This document shows positions 44,461-54,593 of a stretch of 64,000 nucleotides of DNA, piece after piece. The stretch lies in the NCBI GenBank assembly GCA_012934845.2, contig WNNJ02001243.1, positions 1 through 64,000 of the forward strand, read 5' to 3'. Numbering within the stretch: position 1 is the stretch's first letter; each line of letters begins with the position of its first letter. The notes under the pieces were generated by a model. It was not told the origin of the DNA. It made no database searches and saw only the letters and a list, made by a program, of their open reading frames with translations. The position numbers were made by a program, and so were the translations under genes. The stretch comes from Pomphorhynchus laevis. Taxonomy: Eukaryota; Acanthocephala; Palaeacanthocephala; Echinorhynchida; Pomphorhynchidae.

Positions 44461-45075
44461 ACAATAAATATTAATAATAACAATAGAAAATATACATTAA
44501 CCATAAACTTCATTAATAAATGTATAGATAACATAAATCTAGTAGACTTAATCAATTGTAAGTAAATAATAGAGGTAATCGCAAAATCTAAATTTTGATA
44601 AAATAAATTATGAAGAAGTCATGGTGATAAAAGGAATAAGAATAATAGAGTTAAAAATATTAAAAAAGATATGTATATAAATGAACAATTAGAAATATTA
44701 AAACAACTTTTAAGAGATAATAAGCTGAAAGATTTTTATGCAAATAAAAGAAGTTTTTCTAAAGGTATCATATGTTCAATAAATCAAAAATTAATTAACG
44801 ACCATGATAGGCTAAGTTGTATAATAGACAGTTATTGTAATACAAAATACTATAATCGTACAATAAATGTTAATAATAACAATAGAAAATATACATTAAC
44901 CATAAACTTCATTAATAAATGTATAGATAACATAAATATAGCCGGACTTTTAAATAATTCTAAACGTAAAGAAATAATAGGGTCACATTTAAGTAAATAT
45001 ATTCCTACAATAAGATATAAACTGTTGCCGCCATTTACGAAAAATTGCAATTATAATAAAGAATTAAAATCAATG
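44461..45075 (+). mobile_element. Penelope-like element, 5' coding part (left of nested LINE)
   Basis: + strand. A short partial copy at 44461-44565 and the main piece from 44671: INEQLEILKQLLRDNKLKDF, then NNNNRKYTLTINFINKCIDN (present in both), and GSHLSKYIPTIRYKLLPPFT. It is interrupted at about 45075 by a LINE 3' fragment and resumes at about 45510. Confidence 0.65.
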
Positions 45076-45475
45076 TATTCACATATCTTGCACAACTCTC
45101 CTGGTTTCCTTTCACATCCGCATCAAACTCCGCCTTTTTCTCATAACTTTTCGTCTCACCGCTGTCGGCTCCCCATCGTTCATCAACCTCCCTTAATTAG
45201 ACGACACTCGCTCCACATCTATATCGCTGCATTCCCGTCATTCCATCTTACTCCACGTTCCCAATTACTCTGACAACTACGGTATCCGACCCTTCCTCGC
45301 TGCCCCCTGGCCTGGAATAAGCTCCCTTTCGACGTCCGCCACGCTTTCTCCTTTATCACATTCAATTATCTCCTCCGTTCCCACCTTCTCGGCACAACAT
45401 TTAGACTTGTTTTTTTCTTCGTAATTATGCAAGCGTGCACCAACACGCATTTGCCATGTACAAATAAATTTATTT
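45076..45475 (+). mobile_element. CR1/L2-type LINE 3' fragment nested in the Penelope-like element
   Basis: + strand. It reads HNSPGFLSHPHQTPPFSHN, SSHRCRLPIVHQPPLIRRHS and later WNKLPFDVRHAFSFITF-like residues, the C-terminus of the LINE family seen at 39.4 and 50 kb, followed by a short 3' UTR ending about 45475. No poly(A); 5' truncated as usual for LINEs. Confidence 0.65.
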
Positions 45476-45509
45476 TTAAAGTAACGATAATATTAGAAAA
45501 TTATAGAAA

Positions 45510-47340
45510 CAGAATGCAATTGCGAAATTCCTGATATGTACTCATAATATAGAATTAATTGAAATGGTGAATTAAGGAAAATGCTATAAACAAGATTAAA
45601 TATAGATTAATTTTTTTTATTTTTTCAAAGTAAAAAATTAATATTTCAATAAATTTACATTTGAAGTTCCCGCAAATGGGAATCAACATATTTCGTATTC
45701 GCAATATGTTTAAAAGAAAATAATGATCATTGTGCGATTTGCAACTCAATGTCTATGACCGAATGTACAGGTGCATTGAGTTTGGAACGCGGTCCTCGGA
45801 AGCATTGTGATATCGACCTTGCGATTAAATAATAACAATAAAAATAAAATTTACAATTCGTTATATAATAACTTAAATGATTACTTTAGTAAGCTAATCA
45901 ATAGTGAAAGCTCGAATATATCTAAGATAAATATTTGGAAAGATTATATATTTGATAAAATTAAAAATAAAATGAAAATAACAAACAATTATAAAAGAAA
46001 GATAAAATTAATAAAGATATGTATAAAGAACTTACTAAATTAAAGGATAACTATATAATAACAACTATTGATAAAGCTAGTAATAACTTTGTCTTCATAT
46101 GCAAAAAGCTTTATTATGATATACTAGTGAAAGAGATTAATTCTAATGATTTAAATGTAAATCCAACATATGAACGTAGTTAGTTGAGTTTTGAAACAAT
46201 TATTACAAGTCACTGTTCTATAATGGATAAAAAGGGTATAAAGGTTGAATTAGATAATAAAACTATACCTATATTACATTAGAATCCAAAATTACATAAA
46301 AATAAAATAAAACCTAGGTTCATATGTAGTGCGTTTAAATTTACATTAAAACCACTTTCAGTCTATATGAATAAAATACTTAAAGTAATTAAAGCACATT
46401 TTAAAAAATATTGCAAGGTAATCGAAATTAATACTGGTATAAAACACTATTTCAGTATTAATTCTACAAAAGAATTTTTAGAACAGACAAAAGGAATAAA
46501 TTTTCAAAATATAAATACATACGATTTTAGTACGCTTTATACAAATCTAGATTTAGTAGATATTAAAGAAGCGTTAGTAAAATTAATTAATCTTATATTC
46601 GGAAAAAGATATACATATATATGTTATAATAATTATAACGCCTATCTAACAAAAATTAAACCATCAAATAAATATAAATATATGGATAAAATTGAATTAA
46701 TAGAATCCTTAAATATTTTGATAAATCAAAATTATTTAAAAGTAGGGACATCTATATTTAGACAAGTAAAAGGTGTTCCAATGGGTGGTAATAGTAGCCC
46801 AATTATAGCTGACTTGTTTTTAAGCTTTATAGAATATGAATTTGTTCATAACTGTGTAAAAACTAAATCTAAACAATATAAATATATGAAATATATGTTT
46901 CGATACATTGATGATATATGTGTATTTAATTCTAATAATTTTTATTCAATTAGTGAGCACATTTATCCAGAAAGCCTCATTCTTAACAAAACCAATATTA
47001 ATGATAAACAAGGTGTATATCTAGATATGAACATTGAATTAACATTAATTAAAACTACTATTAATTTATATCTTAAAGATGACCGATTTAAATTTACAAG
47101 AAACATTTTTGCATGAGCATATGAAATATAATCTGAAATATAATTTGAAATTATAAGGTTTTCTTCAAAATCATTTAAATAATTTAATAGTTACATATTT
47201 TAAACTAGGTTACTATAAAAATAAAATCAAACAGAAAATAGTAAAATATATAAATCAACACAATAATATAAAGAATAAATTAAAACTCTTAAGTGGCAAA
47301 TTTTTATGGATGGATAATAAATAATATACTTTGTATTAGA
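45510..47340 (+). mobile_element. Best preserved Penelope-like RT in the window
   Basis: + strand. 45510-45590 resumes the interrupted element (TECNCEIPD, ELRKML), 45600-45800 is unrelated sequence, and 45826 onward is nearly continuous. The frame open at 46367-47116 (249 codons) carries the palm: [20 protein letters not shown] (motif A), [20 protein letters not shown] (motif B), [20 protein letters not shown] (motif C), then [11 protein letters not shown]. The upstream part (45830-46360) holds [20 protein letters not shown] and PKLHK-region residues with a few stops. The 3' end near 47330 is shared by all copies of this family. No GIY-YIG domain seen C-terminally. Confidence 0.82.
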
Positions 47341-48395
47341 ATAAGATACTAGATAGTTTTATCAGAGGAAAAACATCATTAGCATGTATTTGTCCCCGCT
47401 GCAATGTTGGGTAGAGGAGTTAGTCGCCGAAACCTGTCAGACTAGCAGATTCTCCTGATGACCTCTAATTCTTATTCTGATACAACGTCGGTTATTTATT
47501 AGTCAATTCATAAAAATGACGTTTATTTTAAATTTAAATTTTTTATTTTAACTTGATTTAAATTATAAAAAATCTTATAACAATTATTTATTTTATTATT
47601 TAATTATTAAATTTTGATTTAGCATTATTATGTTTTGTTTATTTTATAATTTTATTAAATACGTAGAGTCAGTTAGCTGTTTTGATTAATTTGTTAATCA
47701 TTATTTACTCTGCATAATCGTCATGTTTCTGGCGACGCAGCTGAAACTGCAAATCAAAAAATAACTTTATTGATATTTCAGCTAGATGATCAGCTCTTTT
47801 CAATGTTATTGCTCATTTGTTACTTTTCATTTATTGATAAAACTGGTTTTAATCAATTCATAAAAATGACGCTTATTTTAAATTTAAATTTTTTATTTTA
47901 ATTTGATTTAAATTATAGAAAATCTTAATACAATTATTTATTTTATTATTTAATTATTAAATTTTGATTTAGCATTATTATGTTTTGTTTATTTTATAAT
48001 TTTATTAAATACGTAGAGTCAGTTAGCTGTTTTGATTAATTTGTTAATCATTATTTACTCTGCATAATCGTCATGTTTCTGGCGACGCAGCTGAAACTGC
48101 AAATCAAAAAATAACTTTATTGATATTTCAGCTAGATGATCAGCTCTTTTCAATGTTATTGCTCATTTGTTACTTTTCATTTATTGATAAAGCTGGTTTT
48201 AATCAATTCATAAAAATGACGTTTATTTTAAATTTCATTTCTTATTTTAATTTGATTTAAATTATAGAAAATCTAAAAACAATTATTAATTTTATTATTT
48301 AATTATTAAATTTTGATTTAGCATTATTATGTTTTGTTTATTTTATAATTATATTAAATACGTAGACTCAGTTAGCTGATTTAATGTGTTCCAAT
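47340..48395 (-). repeat. Structured motif and AT-rich units with a 350-bp tandem duplication
   Basis: 47345-47480: full-length copy of the structured motif directly after the Penelope-like 3' end. 47480-47680: AT-rich unit. The block 47510-47860 recurs at 47860-48210 with offset 350, both containing a more balanced insert (ATAATCGTCATGTTTCTGGC, CAGCTAGATGATCAGCTC). A third partial unit follows to 48380. Confidence 0.65.
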
Positions 48396-48815
48396 GCGAG
48401 ATAATAATATCCCAATTATCGCCCAATTATAGCTGACTTCTTTTTAAGCTTTACAGAATATGAATTTGTTCATAACTGTTCTAAAAATAAATCTAAATTA
48501 TATAAATCAAGTCAGCTAACTGAGTCTACGTAATTGATTAAAATTGATTAAAAATAGCAAAAACAATAATTATTACACTTCACAATACGTATGCGGAATT
48601 AATACGTGATATTAATAATGTTAATATTAGGTTAATATTAAACAAAAAGGCGTTAGCCGTATATTATAAATTAACTCAGCTAACTGAGTCTACGTATTTA
48701 ATATAATTATAAAATAAACAAAACATAATAATGCTAAATCAAAATTTAATAATTAAATAATAAAATAAATAATTGTTTTTAGATTTTCTATAATTTAAAT
48801 CAAGTTAATTATAAC
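48395..48815. repeat. Penelope-like scrap and further AT-rich units
   Basis: 48395-48505 retains CCAATTATAGCTGACTTCTT and the [10 protein letters not shown] region (+ strand). 48505-48810 is an AT-rich unit in forward orientation, the inverse of the units just before it. Confidence 0.55.
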
Positions 48816-49820
48816 TTGATTTATAACGGGAGATTTCGATGCCAAATACTTACTGTCCATTTCATAAAAGCTATCTTTACTGGTTAAATATCTTAGATCA
48901 GTAATGCACTTACATTTGAAAAAGTGGTTGTATCAGGCTCTCAATGGACGAAGTTGTGTCGACATCATCTTTCTAACGTCAAAATAATGCGAATGCACCT
49001 AGACCTAGGCTCAGAGTGGTGTATTTTCCCTAGCACACGCCCGTATCTTGAATAATTGATTGTAAAAAATTGATATATAGGCTTCCTACCTTATCATTCA
49101 CTTGTGACAGCAGATTATTTTGCACGATGACTTTAGATCGATCCTTTATAGAACTAATATCGGGTAATATTATCTCAAGCTACTAATTTCGGAGAATGTA
49201 TATTATCAACGCTTGTTCTAAGAACTTAAAATCTACTCAAAGATTCGCTCCTAATTTCTTAAATTCGTCTACCTTCTCGCTACTGGGAAAAAAATTATAA
49301 TATATAAAAAATCTCGTTTCGACAACCATTATGAACGAGTATGTGATATTACGTCGACATTTTTGTAGATTGGTGCCTGAGAATCGCATCGCTCGGATGT
49401 TATCTTCTGAAAATGCACTTCTTGATAAAGATGATAAGGCGCTCTGGAAACTCAAAAGCAGATATTCACATACAAGCTCAACAATTTCATAAGGAAAGTG
49501 GTATGATAATTTCAAATATTTTTAAAAAGGTCTGGATCAAATATCAGTGCAATGGATGGGTTTGCAAATACACTTGAGACATCAATTTCGACAACATATC
49601 CATTAAATTATCCATTTCTTAGTGATGTAATAGGTGTATGGCCTGGCCAAAATGAAATTTAATAAGGCGGATGACCCCTATGGACTGAGCAAAATAAATT
49701 GTCTTTTATATCTTAAACAACTACTGGACATACTTCTTTAACTGTCTATTAATTGGCATTCATCTTTCACGCTTACGAGTATTTAATCATTCCTTCTAAA
49801 CCTATTCATTAATTAAGTGG
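48815..49820 (-). other. Unresolved coding-like remnant
   Basis: Balanced composition. The minus-strand frame open at 49515-49237 reads KLSYHFPYEIVELVCEYLLL..NLQKCRRNITYSFIMVVETR, and a further piece upstream has MDMLSKLMSQVYLQTH. It might be a second Penelope lineage, but motifs B and C are not found. Confidence 0.3.
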
Positions 49821-49829
49821 CCTTCTAGA

Positions 49830-52370
49830 CTATGTTTGTACTCCCCAGATCCTTCCAGCATCGTTACTGTTAGGCAAACATTTTGGAGAACTGGCGAAAA
49901 GGCTAAGGCAGTAATCGATTTTAGGGAAAATAAGCGATGAAAGAAGAGACATACAAGAACGGAAGTCGATAAGGGGGCGGATACGGCGGATGTCACGGAG
50001 AATTAAGTTAGACGAGCGGACCTTGTCACGGACGAAGGGTTTAAGGGAAAGGTGATCATCGAAATGGAAGCCTAAGAAAGTGAGATTGTGGACTATAGGG
50101 ATGATCGATGAGGCAAAAGATACAGTGGGAGGAGATATGTTTGGTTTACGGGGAAGGATCCACATTATTTTGGACTTTTCGGGGTTTAGAACGAGATGGA
50201 GATTGGAGAGACGTTTGTAGATAGAAGAAAGACAGTTAGAGGCGGAAATGCCGATATCGTGTATGCGATGTGCGGGTTCATGATCATAGGTGAGGATGTC
50301 ATCGGAGTATTGCATGACCTTAAAGGATTAAGGTTTGATAAACGAAAAGAGATCGCCAAGCAGAATAGAGAAAAGCAGGGGACCTAGGACTGAACCTTGT
50401 GGGACCCCGCAAAAAATAGGGATGGGAGGGGAGGATGATGAATTAGAACAGACGCGAAAGGAACGGTCGGATAGATATGAGGCGAACCATGCTACGGAGG
50501 AGGAAGAAAAGCCGTAATCATAACGAAGGCGAGAAAGGAGGACGGAGTGGTCGACAATGTCGAATGCGGAGGAGAGGTCCAGGGAGATGAGAACACTATA
50601 TAGAGCCTTGTCTCGAGAAATGAGTAAGTCGTTGTACACTTTTATGCATGTGATTTCTGTCGAGTGATTAGAGCGGAAAGCGGATTGGAAAGGAGGGTAC
50701 AGATTGGATGAGGAGAGATAAGCGTTGATTTGTATTAAGATGAGGCGTTCTAAGAGCTTAGAAAGAGTAGGGAGTAGTGAAATGGGGTGATAGCTGGAAG
50801 GAAGGGAGGGGTCGAGCGATTGTTTCTTAAGGAGGGGACGAACGATTGCGGATTTCCAGTGTGAAGGGAAGATACGACTGCGGATGGACGAGTTAAACAA
50901 GGTTGTGAGAAATGGGGATATCGATGAGCATATAGATTTTAATATGTGGGTAGGCAGGGGATCGGCAGGTGAGGTTTTGTTGGGCAAGGACATGAGGACA
51001 GATGATACTTCTGTAGGTGAGACAGGGAGAAGATGAAAGAGTTCCGGAAGGATGAGAGTAGACTGGGCAGAGTGGGATAGGATGGAGACCGGGGTGTGAG
51101 AGAGCAGCGTGGATACTTTAGTCTGGAGAAATGACGAATAATCATTAGCATTGATGTTGCACGGCGTAGAGGTTGAGCCAGGATTGAGTTAAAAGTATGC
51201 CAGAGAGTCTTAGAGTTGAATGAAGTGATGATTTTATGCTGCCAGAAGGAGTTGCATTTGGTACGTAGTAGGTTGAGATGAGACCGGCGAAGAGCAAGAT
51301 AGGAATCACGGAAAGACGGAGTGATCGAGCGGAAATCGCGTCTGAGAGAGCGGTGATAGACTCGAAAAGCATGGCGGAGTCGACGCTTTGAGAGTAGGCA
51401 TTGGATGTCAAACCATGGGGCACGGTGCAAGCGACGGTGTGGGTGAGACTTGAAGGGCAAGAGAATATCAAGAGTGGATGTGAGTTCAGAGTCGAAAAGA
51501 AAGGCGAGATCGTGAGGAGATGAATATTTTATTGTGGGTTATGATAGAGACGATTTGAGTAACGCAGAGCGGAGAAGGGCGAGGTCAACATTTTTCCAAG
51601 GGCGAGGAGGATTGTATGTGTGTGAGGTGGGGTGTGTTTTCGAGTGAGATCAAGGGTGACTAGAAAGTGATCGGATAGACCAGAATCAGAGATGGACAGT
51701 GAGGTGTAGGCAGCAAAATGATCGGGGACAGCGATGATGTCGAGTGCCCCACCAAGTATATGTGTGGGGCAGTGGAGATTAGTTTGTAATTGTAGTTGGA
51801 TAGAATGTTGATGAAGCGGATGGAATCTGTGGAAGAGGGGCGGTCTAGGCGGATATTGAAGTCGCCTAGAACGAGTGAAGAGATTGAGGACAAAGAACAA
51901 TGAGAAAGGAGGTCAGCGAGTTCGGTAAAAAATAAGGCTGTAGGAGCTGATGAATCAGGACGGTATACAATGGCGAGATCTAGAGTGATCGGGTTAGAAT
52001 AACGACAAGTGAGCAATTCAAAAGAGCAAGGACTGAAAGGGGGATTGATTTTGCGAAGAGACGCTGGGTGACGCGCGAATGCGACGATGCCGCCATGATT
52101 AGAGGATTTAGAAGGGCATGAGCTGAGGGGGCGGGCGGATTCGACTAGGGAGCAACCGGCAGAGAGCAGACGGCGAATGGAAAGGTCGTCGGAATCTGAG
52201 TGCCAGGATTCGGTGAGGCAGAAGAGATCGATGGATTGCTTGGTGAAAAGGTTGAGGATAATATCGGATTTTTTGAGAATAGATCTAGTGTTGAGGAGAC
52301 CGAGGCGGAAACCGTGTGCTGTGACGAAAGAGTCTACTGGAGAAGACACATAGGAGAGATGGAGCGCCAT
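49830..52370 (-). mobile_element. CR1/L2-type LINE ORF2: AP endonuclease and RT
   Basis: Minus strand. It starts at about 52370, overlapping the end of ORF1. AP endonuclease pieces: LGLLNTRSILKKSD, DLFCLTESWH, SLVLGDFNIRLD (51660-52370), then in another frame SDSGLSDHFLVTLDL (51529-51900). Linker with APWFDIQCLLSKRRLRHAFR (50939-51460). RT at 50993-50328: [34 protein letters not shown], motif A VLISLDLSSAFDIVDH, motif B FCGVPQGSVLGPLLFS; after a frameshift motif C MQYSDDILTYD (50315) and LHLVLNPEKSKI. About four frameshifts. The C-terminus is cut at about 49830. Best preserved LINE in the window. Confidence 0.85.
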
Positions 52371-53359
52371 CGAATTTTTGGACGGGTGTAGACAACTTGA
52401 AAATTTCCGTCTATGTTTCGGATGGAGAGTGATGTTTCGCCGTTTTCCTCGCGACGGCGTTTTTCGATGCGGGCTGAAGAGATTTGAGCGATTTCGGAAG
52501 GGGCGCGATTGGGGAAAATTCGAGTGTTTGAAGATGACATGAGTTTGAATCGTTGAGAGAGGACAGAAGACGCGTGAGAGCGATGCTTGAAAACAATTTT
52601 TAGGAGAGGGGGCTGGGAAGGATTAGATTGAGAAGATTTGTTTAGACGGATGAATGCGACAGGAGAAATGTCCTTGAAAAAGGATGGTTTATCCGCAGGA
52701 ACAATAGACGAGAGGATGGATCTGAAGGCGGAAACATCGTGGTCCAGACGTGCTTGTGGAGATAAGGAGTTAGAATGCGTGATATTAGTAACAATGACGC
52801 AACGATCGCGAGAAGCAAAGCGCTTCCGTAAAGGAGGACGACTGACGTGAGTAGGTGAGATCACGATAGAAGAGCTGTCCGTTGATGATTTGGAGGGATT
52901 TGGTTTGACGACGGGAGACATAGAGGATAATGATAATAAAGAGGGTGGCAAGCGATGTGAGGAAAGGTTATGAGTGGAAGGATAGTGGAGGTTGGTGGAG
53001 GTGATTTTGATTGATGGATGCAAGTTATTGAGAAACGAGACGGGAAGGACGGGACGTGGGGTGTCGGGGAGTGAAGATGACATGGAATGGGAAGTGTATA
53101 TGGTGGCAGGGTCGGTGGGTGGAGAAAGGACATTAGAAACGACGGAGGTAGTTTGAGTTGACGTGTTGGATGTTGATATGTGCTTATTGGAAAGGTTGCA
53201 TATTAGTTTGTTGGCACAAAAACCACATACGAAGTCTTCTTTAGCCTTATTCTTGTCGCAGGTGATTGTTGTCTAGACGCTGCAGTCGTGTTTCGAGCAC
53301 TGTACTTGCAGTTGTCCATAGTTGGTGTCGGTCTTAGTTGTTTTCTTACGTCCTCCCAT
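52334..53359 (-). mobile_element. CR1/L2-type LINE ORF1
   Basis: Minus strand, 342 codons from ATG at 53359 with one TAG at 53273-53275. The N-terminus MGGRKKTTKTD is followed by a PHD-like cysteine/histidine cluster (QCSKHDC, then CDKN, FVCGFCANKLIC), a serine/proline-rich middle, and a conserved C-terminal part RDRCVIVTNITHSNS, RLDHDVSAFRSI, SFFKDISPVAFIRLN and LLKIVFKHRSHASSVLSQRF, which is usual for ORF1 proteins that accompany this ORF2 type. The 5' flank has tandem GTCGTCGATTGTT / GGTTGTCGTCGAT repeats (53365-53425). Confidence 0.75.
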
Positions 53360-53466
53360 AAACGATGGTTGCCGTCGATTGTTGTCGTCGATGGTTGTCG
53401 TCGATTGTTGTCGTCGATGTATATGTATTTACTTTAGATTGTATTTATGTGTGTTTAAGCTGTTAA

Positions 53467-53925
53467 ATATTTTTGTTCTCAAAAGATCATATTAGTTCAG
53501 AGAGGGTACTTCATAGAGCTACAAAGCTAGCACCGCAACTGAAATTTTTGTCGTACCCTGATCGATTAAAAGCACTTAGACTTGAGACTGTCACGTGGAC
53601 CCGCCGGTACATCGATATGAGTATGGTCTGGCAAATTTTTAATGAATCGGATAATCCACTTCGAGATTGCCTTCATTTGCACTCATCTAATATCTTTCGA
53701 GACCATGGTTAACCCTGCGACGTGAAAGGATAAGAAAATCTCGAGCTGTCCAATTTGATCAACGTGTTGTATCTCTGTGGAATAGGCTTGGAGAGTCAAC
53801 AGTGTGCAGTAGTAATATCAACGAATTCAAAAGGAAATTACGGATGGATGATGCTATGAGGAAGCTGCTTTTCCGTATTTGTGATACATTTATTATATTT
53901 TCTTTTTGTCTGCAGTGAATTAGCC
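53467..53925 (+). mobile_element. LINE 3' end (Jockey superfamily), another family
   Basis: + strand. It reads SERVLHRATKLAPQLKFLSY, PDRLKALRLETVTWTRRYID and MVWQIFNESDNPLRD (53473-53712), then in the next frame VSLWNRLGESTVCSSNINEF and KRKLRMDDAM. This is the canonical C-terminal end after the RT thumb. Opposite in orientation to the LINE before it. Confidence 0.7.
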
Positions 53926-54034
53926 AATTAAGGCATGCTTTTATGTGCTGTTGAAACATTTTTTTAACTGTTTTTTTTTCGTCTAGCTTTCAGATCAAAA
54001 TATCCTTTAATAATAATAATAATTATTATTCCAA

Positions 54035-54470
54035 TACATACAGGTCCGAGCAACTCCTGGCACTCGAGGAACATATCCGTCACTGCTTGATCCCTAAAAT
54101 AACCGGTATATCAAACGTACCTGAAACACTTAGGCAAATTTTCAGCCTTCCAGCGAGACTGGGTGGTCTCGGAATCGTAGACCATCATGTCGATTCGGGT
54201 AAAGAATACGATTGGTCAATACGTGCTTGTCAATCACATGTTTCAAACAATAAGGAACAACACACTCATATCGTCAAATCCATTAAGAACGAAAAAGAAA
54301 TTATAATTAAACGACGCCGCGATCAAATAATTCAAGTCAGTGATGCGACCACATGTTCATCTCTAGAATTTGCATCGGAGAAGGGAGCGTCGAATTGGTT
54401 GACAACAAAACCAATCGAAGCAGACGGGTTCGATTGGTTTAAGCAGACTGAGTATTACTAAAGAGAAAAA
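54035..54470 (+). mobile_element. RLE-type LINE fragment (GASNWL lineage)
   Basis: + strand, open at 54087-54461: ETLRQIFSLPARLGGLGIVD, EYDWSIRACQSHV, KRRRDQIIQVSD and EFASEKGASNWLTTKPIEAD with GFDWFKQTEYY. It is the same lineage as the minus-strand piece at 38.2-39.0 kb. It ends 100 bp before the satellite. Confidence 0.7.
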
Positions 54471-54564
54471 TAAATAAATTAAAAGATATTAAAGATTATT
54501 ATTATAAATTCATACAAAAAGCACTGAATTCATAAATCTATAATTATAAATATCTGAACATTAA

Positions 54565-54593
54565 ACAAATGAACATTAAAAATGTTCATTTGT
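54565..54593. repeat. Perfect 13-bp hairpin at the satellite edge
   Basis: ACAAATGAACATT, loop AAA, AATGTTCATTTGT. The right arm is the first satellite monomer; the left arm is its inverse. Confidence 0.8.

Noticed and set aside
51000-53200. Plus-strand frames rich in Glu/Arg/Gly opposite the CR1/L2-type LINE.
   Set aside because: They are antisense shadows of a serine/proline/leucine-rich minus-strand ORF.
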